A DNA stretch of 64,000 bases from Boswellia sacra (lineage: Eukaryota; Streptophyta; Magnoliopsida; Sapindales; Burseraceae), in the NCBI GenBank assembly GCA_013180625.2, contig SNVD02002644.1:1-64000 (forward strand), given 5' to 3'. The notes below the pieces were generated by a model. It was not told the DNA's origin. It worked only from the letters and a program-made list of their open reading frames with translations, and searched no databases. A program made the translations under genes and the position numbers. This document shows, in pieces, positions 47,987 through 60,409 of this stretch (its first letter is position 1; every line of letters begins with the position of its first letter).

Positions 47987-48803
47987 ATTCTGTCATCATT
48001 TAAACATTACAAAACATTCATATATTCTTAGATATATGCATATTTCGTACATAATTGTAGGACTAAAAATATATGAACAAACTTTATTTCATATTATTTT
48101 GGAAATTGATCTGTGGCTTCATTTTTTATTTTGACCAAAAAGATTGATAAAGAAGAAGAGCGAAACGGGTACAATTCACTTTATGCATGTGCGTACAAGA
48201 ACACAAACTCAATTAATGAGGACAAAAAAAGTTCATTCAAAATATTGACTTCAACTTTTCCTAATTAATTCAATATTATTTTGGATACTGGGATACGCAG
48301 AATAAAAAATCTGGTTTCAGGACCTGGCTCAGAGCTTATTTTACTGGCGTATTAGGTGTTCAAATCTTCAGCCTCCATTTTTAAAGCAAAGTGGAGACAT
48401 ATACAATAGTATATATAATTGATCATGCATGCATGCATTGCATGGATGACATGGCTGACGAACTCAACCATGATTAGTTGTGGGTCACTTGGAATATATA
48501 AATATGAATGAATAGGAAAAATAATTAACCTACACAAAAGGTAATGACAGCATCAATGATATGCCGAAGGTGGTTTCAAAGTTCAAATGTGGCCACATTC
48601 TGTATATCTTACGTAGTATATTATACTATCTTTTTTAAAAGCAATTTATATGAATTATTTTCGAATCAATATATATAGTTTGGGGATCTCTCGTGCATTA
48701 CCAAATTATATTGTATTTTGGTACTTTATTCATTTTTATCTAAATTTTGATTTCTCTATGCTTAAAGGAGTCTTGAAATTTAGATCGACGTTTAATACAT
48801 CAA

Positions 48804-49344
48804 TAGAGGTGACAATTTGTGTTTCCATGCCGTGTTCGTATCGTGTTAAGGTATAAACTAATTAATAAAACTTTAGCTAATATGGATACGACCTATTTAA
48901 TTATTTGTGTCCATACTTGAAACACAGATATACCCGTTTAATAAACGTGTAACCCGTTTATTAAACATGTTGTAATTATATTACATTAAATTAAATAACC
49001 TACTTAATTATTTAAGATATATATACTCACATTCTATGTATTTATATTAATGAAAGTTATCCACTAATATATTTAAAAATTATTATTAAAATAATTTAAA
49101 TATTTGAATTTGCTATTAAATATGATAATTTGTTTCTTAATTATTTGTGCTCAACACGTTATGTTTAACTGTTTGTGTTATTAAACGGATTGGAGTGTTA
49201 AAAACCCTAAACACGAATTATATATATTTATTAATCGTGTCAAGTATTCTAACACTAACACAATCTAATTAATAATTGTGTCAGTACTAATCCGCTAATT
49301 TCTCATGTCATGTTAAAGTGTCGTGTCAAAAATTACCACCCATA
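48804..49344. mobile_element. Non-autonomous hAT-type element with 8-bp target duplication
   Basis: 541 bases. Ends TAGAGGTGACAATTT and, as reverse complement of the right end, TATGGGTGGTAATTT. Flanks TACATCAA (48796-48803) and TACATCAG (49345-49352) agree at seven of eight bases, the hAT hallmark. The interior repeats CGTGTTA, AACCCGTTTA and TTAAACATG-like motifs near the ends. It has no transposase and is unrelated in sequence to the hAT at 28.7 kb. Confidence 0.75.
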
Positions 49345-49352
49345 TACATCAG

Positions 49353-51903
49353 GAGTCTTATTTGTCTATCATCTATCAATGTTTTCGGTAAATGAATAAT
49401 ATTATGTGACCTTTACTTGTTCTTCTTTATTATAAACTGTCAATTATCTAATCTTGCCCTTGATCAGCAACAACTTTAATCTGGTTGAGCGAAATTAAAG
49501 TACTGGCGCATCATTTATACTTTAAAATAAAGAAAAAAATGATGCCAAGAACAAGAAACAAACTAATGCATGAAATCCTATATAATAAAAGAGTAGTTTG
49601 GTGAAAGGGAGATGAACTGTGCAATGGCGACACTTGAAAAGATTAGTTGGGGATTCATATTTATCTAAAAGATCTTGAAAGGCATTTCCCATTTAAAAAA
49701 TAAACAAATGTGTCCAAAATTTCAGGTATCTTGATGATGTTAGACCATTTGGAACACTGAATTATTGGGAAGCAATTACAGAGGCGGCTGCAAAGACCGA
49801 GCCTCTTCATGGAGTAACAGATCGAGTTGCAATTTCGTGAATAAATCTTTCCAAGAAGAGACGACTAGGGTGACTTGTTAGCTTGTTCAATTTATATTAG
49901 CAGCTCTGAAATATCGTCATCGTGGGCACTAATTAAACTAATAAGAACAAATAAAATGCTTGTTGTAAATCTTTGTTTGCAATTAAGAGAGCTTGGAAAC
50001 TAGTGAAAATTTGCTTCTACTTGGAGAGTTGTGGTAGATATGTAGAATATGTAAGTAACGTACTCTCATGAAAATACCAATTGGGCATTGAGTAAATATA
50101 AAATATATAGGCAATTCCTGTCACATGTAGACTTGAATTTTTAATTTTAACGAAAACTCTCTGCACTTTAAAAATATAAAGATACATTGATAATTGTTTT
50201 AAAATTATCCAACTCAGGTTTAATTAATTGGCAGTTGACAAACTGTAACATTACTTGTCAAAGCAACTAACAACTCAATCCCTGCCAACCTCACTTGCCA
50301 TTCTGTGCTCTTTCTTTATCGCTGTAGAAATTGGTGAGGGGAAAATAGAAAATTAATCTCCATTAATTGCCTTCATAACTTGTGAAAGGATGCAATAACT
50401 CAATGTCGACCTCCATTGTCACCCCATTAACTTCCCAGTCTTCAGCTACACTGGATAACCTTCTCCTTGAACATCGCCAACTACCAGTGGTCGACATGTT
50501 ATGCTCTTGTAATCCTTCAATGTGAAATTGAGTTGAAATGTATCAATTAGCATCAGTGTGGTAACTAATAGGCGATTTAAAAAGAAAATAGATTAATAGA
50601 TAAAATATTTGAAGTTGTCCGAAGGAAAAACCACCGTCTCCAAGAGTAAAAATATAGTACTATCGCAATTAATATTAAAAGGAAACTATAAAAACCTATT
50701 TTTTGAGGCAAATAACGCGATTTCAAAATCTTCTCTAAATTTTATTTACTTAATTTTAAAATCAGCAGATGAATTAGTTTCTCTTAAATATTTATTCATA
50801 AATTCGTGTTGATTTGGTCATAATTACATACACAAAAGGAAACTTCGGCCAATAACTTTGACCGATTGAATAAACACAATTAATTATTATTTTATAGTTA
50901 CAAAAATTTCCCTTCAGTCGTTTGAAGCTCGCATTAATTACAATGATAGTTATTGACACAGTGGATTTCGCCTGGAAAAATTTCTTTCTCTGCGTTGAAT
51001 TCTGAACATAAACATTATTCGATTTCTCTTCTTCAACAAGCATACTATGTTCATTGACCCCCTTTTTCTCCTGATCAAAGTTTCAAGCAAGTTACTGAGC
51101 TGCCAAAGTTTGGACAATATACTATTAAACATTGGAATTAAACCCCAGAATAATATATTTTCCACTTGACAATAATATATATAATACATAAATATTATTC
51201 TAAGTTTCTAACAAAGAAGCATCGTAAACATATATTAGTTAATATATAACTCGTTATAACCCATCAAAATCAGTCGTTAGAAGTGGGTTACGGCTTCGGT
51301 CCCACATTAAGACTGAATAGTTTTCGTGTATTGATATGCTTAGAACAAACATGTTAAAATAAAATCAGATTAAATAGTTGTTAAGGGAGGTTCCTTCTGG
51401 AATTGATCCAAAGAAATTAAAGTGTTTTGACTCTTTTGTTATGTGCCAAATGTAACCTACTCTTCATACTGGTTTAACTTCGTTGCCGATGTGTCCTCTC
51501 TTGGCAGCTTCACTTATACGTAAACAAGATGGCAAGCTGCAGTGTACGTATAAAGTCCTCATTTGCGTTGTTGAGCAATAGAAGTTGAAATTTTGGTACG
51601 TATACTTCCATGGTTACTAAAATACCCTTCAAGAATACGAGCAGGCATGCATACATATGCTTAATTATTATAGTTTCTTTCCAAGAAAAGGAAAGGAAAT
51701 TTTTTTTGCGTTCATCAAAAGTTAAGATATGTAATAGTAAATTTGTGGCTAGATTCTAATTAACAAGTTCTCAAACATATTATTTTAAAAATGAAATAAA
51801 TGCGGTATACATAAAGAAGTCAATTTGGAGATATGTGAATTAATTAATAATTATATGCTTTAAATTGCTTAGAGAAAAGACAAATTTTATGATTTTAATG
51901 CAT
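49353..51903. other. Intergenic DNA with one exon-like stretch
   Basis: Apart from the open stretch at 49726-49840 (separate entry) and a 40-codon open frame at 50403-50525, I see no gene. Small open frames at 50609-51189 are on AT-rich DNA. Confidence 0.45.
49726..49840 (+). pseudogene. Orphan exon-like open stretch, protein unrecognised
   Basis: After a good acceptor-like TTCAG (49721-49725) an open frame of about 38 codons reads YLDDVRPFGTLNYWEAITEA then AAKTEPLHGVTDRVAIS and TGA. The composition (balanced, with Trp, Pro, acidic and basic residues, and GC-rich relative to flanks) is coding-like, unlike the surrounding AT-rich DNA. No upstream exon could be paired with it. It may be the last exon of a lost or fragmentary gene. 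I do not recognise the family. Confidence 0.4.
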
Positions 51904-51908
51904 GTATG

Positions 51909-52108
51909 TGTTGTAGAAGGATCCCCATTTGGATAATCCTCATTTGGGAGTCCCACATTGATTGGTTAAGGGAAGGTCATGGGGCTTATATATGGGAGGA
52001 GCTCCTCCACCTAATAGACTAGTCTTTTGGGTTGGATACTTGCTCCATATATGGTGGCCCATTTGTTGTAAAATTATTGTTGTGCGCAAGCGGAAGCGAT
52101 CCGTAACA
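51909..52108 (+). repeat. TRIM 5' LTR
   Basis: 200 bases beginning TGTTGTAGAAGGATCC and ending GATCCGTAACA; contains CTTATATATGGGAGG as a possible TATA box and the motif GCGCAAGCGGAAGCG near its end. Confidence 0.95.
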
Positions 52109-52258
52109 AGTGGTATCAGAGCCAACCCAAGACAGCAATGTGTGGATTCGTTTGGTTCAGACGAGGAGCAGTGGCCTTGTCTTTGTAGAGGATTATCGTT
52201 GGTGGTTCAGACAAGGATGGCGCCTCCACCCGCCGAGGCCTTGTTTGAGGAGGGGGAT

Positions 52259-52458
52259 TGTTGTAGAAGGATCCCCATTTGGATAATCCTCATTTGGGAG
52301 TCCCACATTGATTGGTTAAGGGAAGGTCATGGGGCTTATATATGGGAGGAGCTCCTCCACCTAATAGACTAGTCTTTTGGGTTGGATACTTGCTCCATAT
52401 ATGGTGGCCCATTTGTTGTAAAATTATTGTTGTGCGCAAGCGGAAGCGATCCGTAACA
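52259..52458 (+). repeat. TRIM 3' LTR
   Basis: 200 bases, no difference from the 5' LTR found by eye. Confidence 0.95.
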
Positions 52459-52463
52459 GTATG

Positions 52464-53321
52464 CAAGAAACGCCAACAAAGATAATCTAATTCGTGGTGC
52501 ACCTGTACTTTAACATGTACAAATAAATGCCATTTTAGAACAAGTATATATGAATTCAGCGTTGGTGATGAGCCAGTTTAAAATCTTTGTCATTGGCTTA
52601 GTTTCATTTTGGTCAAGCTTAATCTTGAATAGTCCAATATATGCGAATCCAAGTTTGATCTAGTGAAGCTTGATAAAAACAAGCAGAAGAATGCAAATAT
52701 AACTGTGACATTATTTTGGTCAATTATAGCAGAACACAATTGCCAATAGTTTTATATATACCTACTCTTATTATACAAGAATAATATTTCCATCCTAAAT
52801 AAGGTAAATTCACCCTCTCTGAATTCTTTGCATGTGACAAAGGATACGAATTCACCGTCAAATTAATAAATTAATAAATTTTCAGTTAGAAAATTATAAA
52901 GTTGGATTAATACTTTATAAGATATTAATATGAACATAAGGGTAGATTAGTAATTTCAACTAAGTATTAATACTATAAAGACATATGTCAATGAAATCTC
53001 GTAGGGAAATTTAATGCTTCTCCTTTACACTAAGCTTTATTATCACAAACGTCCTCGTAGGCCTTAGCCACTCTCTATTTAAGCAGCCTCTAACTACTTA
53101 GACCTCCAAGTTTCCAACACTTATCTCTCGCCTTAATCATAATCAACAACCTAATCAAAGGTTTGAAACTCTCTCTCTCTCTCTCGTTTCTTCAATCGCT
53201 TGCCGACTTGATTGCATTGCGACACAAATGAACAAAACATTTCATTCCAAATAAATTATCATTTGGGAAGTATCTAATTGAATATCATCTATCTTTATGC
53301 ATGCAGGCAGGGATATCGATG
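52464..53321 (+). promoter_or_regulatory. Upstream region and 5' leader of the MYB gene
   Basis: A TATA-like CTCTATTTAAGC lies at about 53073-53084, followed by a (CT)n tract at 53169-53185 typical of plant 5' leaders. An in-frame ATG at 53301 precedes the normal MGRSP start by seven codons; a possible 3' splice site (ATGCATGCAG, ending 53306) suggests a leader intron instead. Confidence 0.5.
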
Positions 53322-54680
53322 ATGGGGAGATCTCCAATTAGCTCCGATGATAGTGGCCTAAAGAAGGGGCCATGGACTCCAGAAGAGGATAAAAAGCTTG
53401 TTGATTACATTCAGCAACACGGCCATGGAAGTTGGAGAGCTCTTCCAAGGCTTGCTGGCTTGAACAGATGTGGAAAGAGTTGTCGTCTTAGATGGACTAA
53501 CTATCTGAGGCCTGATATCAAGAGAGGAAGATTCTCTGAAGAAGAAGAGCAACTGATTATCAACCTCCATTCAGTTCTTGGAAATAAGTGAGTTCCATCT
53601 CACTCTAATTTTACTTGAATATTACCATTTCTTTATTTATATATATCATTGCTTTTAAATATTACCATTTTTTTAAGTTAGTACCCAAATAATGATCATT
53701 TATTTATTTATTTATTTCCTTTGAAGGTGGTCTGCAATAGCAACAAGTCTTCCAGGAAGGACTGATAATGAAATCAAGAACTTCTGGAATACCCACCTGA
53801 AGAAAAAGCTTCTCCAAATGGGGATTGATCCAGTCACTCACAGACCACGAACTGACCTTAATATTCTAGCAAACCTCCCACAGTTGCTTGCTGCTGCCAA
53901 CTTGAGCAACCTCATGACTTCTCCTTGGGATAACGCGCTCAGGTTACAGTCAGACGCCACACAACTTGCCAAAATCCAATTGTTGCATAACATACTTCAA
54001 GTCCTAAGCGGTGGTCCTGCTCCAAGTATGGATGCAATTAGCCTTCTCGGGTCGTCATCTTTGCGAGATAATCAGCTGTGTGACATGCTTCGGACGAATT
54101 CTCATCCATTTGAAGCAAATGGTGGTTCTCCATTTGGTTTGGCTCCACAAGAACCCAATCAGCTCCTTTCTAATTTAATAAACACTGAATCCCTTCAAGC
54201 ACAACTTAGTGATTATCAGCCTATGAAGGACTCTCAAGGTTACACCCACGCTAACAATACCCAACTTGGTTCCTCATACGCCAATATTCCGACTCCAAAT
54301 CAACTTCCCGCATTAATTTCAGCCTCACCACAAGAGTGCTCTACACTTAACCAAATTGAAACCAAGATTAACCCAAATGAAATCTCCGACCCTTCGTCCA
54401 CTTCAACCACCTTTGAAGCTTGGGGAGATCTTATGGACGATGAAGCAAGTCACTCTTACTGGAAAGACTTTATAGAGTAAGCATCTCTGTAGTCAAAAGT
54501 ATCTTTAATTTTCTCCACAGCTAGCTAGTATTTACTTTTTCTGCATATTCAAGTATTTTAGCATCTAGTTTCACTAAATTAACACTTCTTGTTCTCTTCG
54601 GTACTTCTATTTTCTAATATGTGAATAATTTAAATGTTTGCAGCCAAGCATCGTCACAGCCGTGGCCACATTCGGAGTGA
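53322..54680 (+). CDS. R2R3-MYB transcription factor, MYB53/MYB92/MYB93 type (subgroup 24)
   Basis: Nuclear DNA-binding protein. Exons 53322-53587, 53727-54476 and 54644-54680 join in frame to 350 residues. R2 (about 14-62) and R3 (about 66-117) carry the regular Trp pattern, with Phe in place of the first R3 Trp as usual: [55 protein letters not shown]. The following [13 protein letters not shown] and the [13 protein letters not shown] / [14 protein letters not shown] stretch identify subgroup 24; members control suberin deposition and lateral-root development, so this role is an inference. There is no bHLH-binding signature in R3. The usual first intron inside R2 is absent. Reading through the second donor would end at TAA 54478-54480 (339 residues); splicing at GTAAGC (54477) gives the tail [12 protein letters not shown], which I prefer. 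Confidence 0.92.
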
Positions 54681-57600
54681 ATTTCACTTCCAGATACTCT
54701 GATATATATCATCAGGAATGGTTAATCATAACCTTTTGTATTATATAAACCACAGTTTGTTGAATTGTGAGTTGATTTACACTACTTTTATAAATAGGTA
54801 ATTAATGTATACAGAATGCGCCATTGTAAAAAATACATTTGCAAGTGACCTCATACTACATAGCATTTCTTATATATACAATTCTTGGTGTCCATTATTT
54901 GTAATAAATCCAACTTTTTACACTCTTTTTCCTCTTAGCATCATAGACATGTGGCTTGATTTCTCTAAGGTACATTTCACACTAATAGTATAGCTAGCAA
55001 CTCCAGATGAAGATAATCGAGATAGCTGAGCTAGCCATTGTCTACATATAGATGAATATAAAATAAGTTAGTTGTAGAGAATATGGGACACGGAATTGAC
55101 ATGTAAAGTATACACAAGTTCTTAAATTAGAATGAGGGATTTGACCTTCGATAAGAGAAACTCATGTCAAACCATCAATTACGTGGACAGTCACAAAGCC
55201 ATGGACAATCCCCTAATACGTTTGGGTCATGTCTCTCTCTGATGTGGATATCTGAAAGTAACCCTAGATTAATGGAATAAAGTATACAAAAGAAAAGTAA
55301 ACTTAATATGATTATCATTGTTAACTAATAGATAGTTATATCTGCCTTCTGATAAAAAGTCAAGACTATTTGTTACTCAGTAGGTAAGAGCAGCACTTGC
55401 TTTTGATACAAGCCATCGATCCAAAACCAAAAGCGCTAGGCCAATTATATATTAGCCTATAATTTTCTCTAGCTCTCATGAATCATGATATCATTTCTCT
55501 AGAACAAAAATGGTCAATTATAAGCTATCGTATATTGTTGAAAAGCCATTAACGATGCTTCGTATTTTCAAGAGAGCAGTTCTGGCAGCTCGCAATAATT
55601 ATTACTCTCCTGAGATATATAGAATTAATAAATTAAGGCCCGTATGAAGCACATAATTAAAAATTTAATTTGTAAATATATATGATATAAGCTTGAGAGA
55701 CATCCGAATTCACAAGGTAGCGTTGTCCTGGACGGGACGATACCATGTTTATTAGTAGCGACTTTATTGACCTTTAAAACACAACTAATCTACCTACCTT
55801 GCCAAATATATGCCCAGATTCCAACCTAAGCTCTCTATTAATATATATATATACACACACACACACGCAGACAAAGAGATAGTCAGAGAGATCAGGTAAT
55901 AGTTTGTGATATTTAATTATTGTAACACATGATCAAATTATATTGTTTCTTAGAAACAACAAAATCTTTGGTGCAACAGTTTCTATATTGTATATAGTAC
56001 TACATAGGAACTTCCTTTCACTAAATTTTGGATTTCCTCTCCTTCTTTCACTAAATTGCAGGTTTTTTTTTCCTTTGTCTCTCTGTGTTTGTTACATATA
56101 TCCTCAAATTAGAAGACAATTATCCGTTTTGTGAAATTTAAACAAGTGGAAAATAGAAATGGGTTCAACCTCGATCTTAACATGAATTAATGGTCGTGAT
56201 ATATACATGGAAGTTCTCTTAGATATGATAACATGTAATATTGCTTTGAGGGCAGAAAGTAAACTCTCTAATTCACGCCGCTTTTGACTGTGAACTTGGA
56301 GTCACAGTACTTGTTTAGATCTAATATTAAAAGAACGAATTAATTTAATTTATATTTTCCTCTCTCTCTCTCCGTCTTTTCATTTTCCAAACAGATATTT
56401 TCTCTCCCCATTAACAACACCATCATAGAAAAAATGGATAACCGCCCGACAAAGGAAACAAATATCTCGAAACTCTATTTTTTTTAAGACACCAAACGAG
56501 CAAAACGTGGTAATTTCACACCAAAAGTACGTACATCAACCCGTGCGCCAATCTAAAACAAATTGAACACTGAAATAACCACCGCATAAACAATTTAATT
56601 AAGAGGCTATGACGCTTTGCGCTTGCAGAGATCGACAATATGAAAGCCCTATTTTCGGCCATCACCATGACACCATCTATGTGATTCGAAGAGTTAATTA
56701 AGTTTTTAAGTTTGATATGAAACCATCTATCACGGAAACGAAGGATGACATATCATTATCGAGGATGAAAGAGCTCAAATTTTTAATTTTGGTGGAAGAT
56801 ATGCGAAAGAAATAGTGAATAGGGGCAAAAGCGGCTTGCTCAGAAAAACCTGTTATATATTGCTAATATTCCTTCATCAAATGCAATAGTTTTAATATAA
56901 TATTAGGTTTAATAATAGCAGCCTTATCATAGATAAACATCGAATTCAACTAAAACGTAATTGAAATCCCCCCATGATAGCTGCAGGCAAACTAACGCTA
57001 ACACGTATTAATTATGCTACGGAACCTCACATCTAAATCAAATAAAAATCAAACTAAAACTCGATTAAATTGCTGAGTGGAATGGCAGACTATAATCTTA
57101 TCGGTTATAGTAAGAAATTTTACCGACTAGTCTTTTCATGTGACTTCATCAACCCCGTGCGTCCAAGCATTCATATATCATATTTGCTCCACACTTCGAT
57201 CTCCTCTACGTAATAGGCACTTATCAACTTACATAACTTTGAGCTTAAATAATTTCTTATCATAGCATTAGAAGCAAAATGATGCAACTGTCAAGTACTT
57301 TGAATCCTTTTTATCAAACTTGTTACATATTTGAGTCATATACAAAGACATGTAAGGTCTTGAGGCAATTATATATAACAAAAAAGCATAAGCAGTGGTG
57401 GTTTCTTAGTAAATGCTTAATTGGCGGTGCTACATCTCAAAGTTTTATGAACATATAGCAATATTGTCATGCAAGGACAAGGTCTTAATTAATGGACTCC
57501 AAAACCTTTTCTTTCCCCTTACATTTAAATGATAAGAAACGAAAATATATTTTGATTAACTAATATATTACATGTCTATATTGGTGGGTAACCATCGTTC

Positions 57601-59717
57601 TGCACTACATGGTATAGAGTAAGGAATGTACGTCTCAAGATTCTTCCTTGAGGGATTAACATATCCTAAAGTTATATATAAAAAATAATATTGTACTCAA
57701 AAAATATTTTTATAAATTTAGTTTAACTAATTGCAGAGTTTGTTCTGTAAGGAAGGGAGAGAGGAAGGCACATTTCAAGATTCCCCGGTAATGGCGAGCA
57801 GGGTTATTAATTGGAGAGATGGGGGAAAGCTACATATATTTAGGTATAGGTATTATGTATATCTAGTCTTAGCTAGAGTTGATAATTTCTTTAGTGCAGT
57901 TAGTGGAAAAGGACATTAAATATTAATCATCTTCACCAAGAAATGGATAATCTTTAATTTAACTCTTGATTCGTTTTGTTTTCCAATCTAAATAATTTAC
58001 TAATGGATCGCAAGTAGCTAAGAACAATCATTATTAAAAAATTTTCTATTAAATATTTGAATTGAAATGTTATAGTAGCAACATTATTCTCAACCGTAAA
58101 TATCCTTAAGAAAAACCAAAAAACTTTGAAAATGAACTAGAAGTCTAAAAAGAACGGTATTTGATTAAAGTACATTAGATAATATTTTATCAACAAAGAC
58201 AAAACACTTTAATTTACTCATATTTATTATAAATGTAAATTAAGATGTTTTACCTTCAAATTTTTAACTCAAAATTTGAAAGAAAATTCATAACCGAGGA
58301 CTAACTTGTGTCGCTTAGTTTATAATGATTTTCTGACTCTATATGTATAAGTATATATCTCAAGTACTATACATTAGATGACTAAAACAAATGAATGGTT
58401 ATGAACTGGCTTAAAATTTGTACATACGTCAAATCTCATTTAAATCAAAAGATCCGAATCGTTTTCTAAAAGACAGACATAAAATCCAAACTTAAAGTAC
58501 AAATCTCCATGAAATTGCAAGTGAATACTGTTGAATAACGATATAACATTCATGGAGATATCTTCGCATTTTAATCGCGTCAAAGAAAGATAACACCATG
58601 CTATAGAGTTAGTGGCACACATTAATAAAGGAAAAAAAAAAAAGGGAAATAACTCTTAGTAAGAAAGTTTAAACATTCAAAGATGACTTATCCACTCAAC
58701 GAACGGAGAAAAAGTTAAGGCGATAAGGTCATCGAAGGTAGAATAAGCACGGTAACAGAAATTTTAGTTTAAGAAACTACTTTACATGTTCGAATTTCTA
58801 CGGAAATGGGAATAGAAAATGAAGAAGCTAATGAAATGGTAGGATATTGCTTAACCTGGGGGTAAAGTAATTTAGTTTGAAGAGTTACGGATGTGATAAC
58901 CGGATGAATATAATATGTAAAAGGTCATTAATATTAAAGAATAAAAAAATTAAATTTAAACCCACATTTAAAAACTTAAATTTTTATTAAAGTGACAAGT
59001 TAACATCGTTGCTTAAAAATTAATTAAAAAAATATTATTTGGTTGTAAGATCATTGAGGCATGTGAGGTTTGGTCTCGATCCATACTGCAAACTTAAGCT
59101 TTTAAAATGGTGATAAACTTAATAATTAATAATATTTGAATTTTAACATAATACTAGGGGTTTAGTTGGTTCTATGCTTGGTATATAAAAAATCCCTTTA
59201 TCATTTTAAATTTTATATTTGATAATTGATAGCAAAATTTGAACTTAAAACATCCCATTCCATTGATGTATGTTGTTCAAAAATGATCTCGGAGCGGCTT
59301 AGTTATGATTGAATGGGGTCTGGACGAGACTGTACGTTAGGGAACTTTTAAGTTGCATCAAGCAATGAGCATTACAACCCGAAGAAATTTCCATATCAAT
59401 ACAAAATTGAAGCCATTCCATGAGATCATTCTTTGCTAGCAAAATGCAGAAAGTCTAAAGAGACTGCAGCAGACGAGATTAATAGAAAGCAAGTCTTGAA
59501 GGTAAACCTAGAATGTGAATATAAACAAAGTTTAACCACCACATGTTTTCTTACCTAAGTAGAATTAACCAAAAGCATGCAAGGTTTTCATTTATTTATT
59601 TATTTATTTACTACTTATTTATAAAACCAACTCCTACTGCAAACAAGAATTGATGACACAAAGCAAAAGCATTAGCTTGGAGGTATAAGTAATTGTACTA
59701 ATTATACAAAGGACAAA
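54681..59717. other. Gene-free AT-rich DNA downstream of the MYB gene
   Basis: No gene, RNA or bounded transposon supported in 5 kb. Features seen: (TA)n(CA)n at about 55840-55866, and a tRNA-like A-box phrase at about 55375-55395 without a matching stem set. A 62-codon frame at 57731-57919 begins just after an acceptor-like ATTGCAG but has no recognisable motif. Confidence 0.5.
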
Positions 59718-59945
59718 TGCAATTAATTACTCAACCAACTGTCGTCAAGCAAATAATTCATACAAATGATAATGGTAGTGACAATGGGAACAAGAGAAGA
59801 AAAAGATAACGCACCATTGAGCTCATACTATGTGCAATTAATTACTGAACCAACTGTAGTCAAGCAAATAATTCATACAAATGATAATGATAGTGACAAT
59901 GAGATCAAGAGAAGAAAAAAATAATGCACCATTGAGCTTATATAT
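59718..59945. repeat. Tandem duplication, 115-bp unit, two copies
   Basis: Units start TGCAATTAATTACT at 59718 and 59833 and both end ATGCACCATTGAGCT or ACGCACCATTGAGCT. About eight differences between them. Confidence 0.9.
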
Positions 59946-60100
59946 ACACCTGGTAAAAATTCTACATGATACCAAAACCAAAATGAAAAAAATAAAAAAA
60001 AAATTAAAACATAGAAAATGGTTATCCAAAAAAATACATGTTCGCTACAGGTTAGATAACTTGGGACTTGAATGGTTCTCATTGGGTCATTTAGCATTTT

Positions 60101-60235
60101 TGCAGGTGTTGTCGATTATCTGCATGGGTTCGATATTGCAAATAGTTAATTCGGTAAAACCTATGCAGGTGTTGTTAGCAATCTGCATGGGTTCAAAATT
60201 ACAAACACTTAATTCCCTAAACCCATGCATGAGTG
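60101..60235. repeat. Tandem duplication, 63-bp unit, two copies
   Basis: TGCAGGTGTTGT followed by ATCTGCATGGGTTC begins at 60101 and again at 60164. A shorter repeat CAACCATTTAATATGTGAAATT occurs twice at about 60362 and 60388. Confidence 0.8.
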
Positions 60236-60409
60236 GTGATACACTATCTATTTGACATATATTTAATTGACAAATAAGATACTTTCTTAAATTTTTTAAC
60301 TTAAGACTAAAATTAAATTTATAATAATTGATTTCACGTATTTAATGGTTGAAAATTATCTCAACCATTTAATATGTGAAATTCTCAACCATTTAATATG
60401 TGAAATTAA

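Larger units (their letters stand above)
51904..52463 (+). mobile_element. TRIM (terminal-repeat retrotransposon in miniature), 550 bp, identical LTRs
   Basis: LTR1 51909-52108 and LTR2 52259-52458 are each 200 bases and identical by eye, with TG...CA ends. GTATG is duplicated on both sides (51904-51908, 52459-52463). Two bases after LTR1 lies TGGTATCAGAGCC, the exact initiator-methionine tRNA primer site, and before LTR2 a purine tract AGGAGGGGGA. The internal 150 bases code for nothing and contain GGTTCAGAC(G/A)AGGA twice. Movement would need reverse transcriptase and integrase from a copia-type helper. Identical LTRs mean a very recent insertion. It sits about 0.9 kb upstream of the MYB gene. 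Confidence 0.95.

Noticed and set aside
50403..50525. 40-codon frame beginning MSTSIVTPLTSQSSATLDNL
   Set aside because: Looks somewhat coding-like, but no continuation, donor site or homologue was seen; too little to call.
51962..52502. Open frames through the TRIM LTRs on both strands
   Set aside because: LTR sequence; the same frame appears in both copies only because the LTRs are identical.
55375..55430. tRNA-like phrase ACTCAGTAGGTAAGAGC
   Set aside because: Resembles a tRNA D-arm, but I could not pair acceptor, anticodon and T stems, and the expected GGTTCGANNCC box is missing.
57731..57919. 62-codon frame after an acceptor-like ATTGCAG
   Set aside because: No known motif, no donor or upstream exon; could be a non-coding transcript exon at most.
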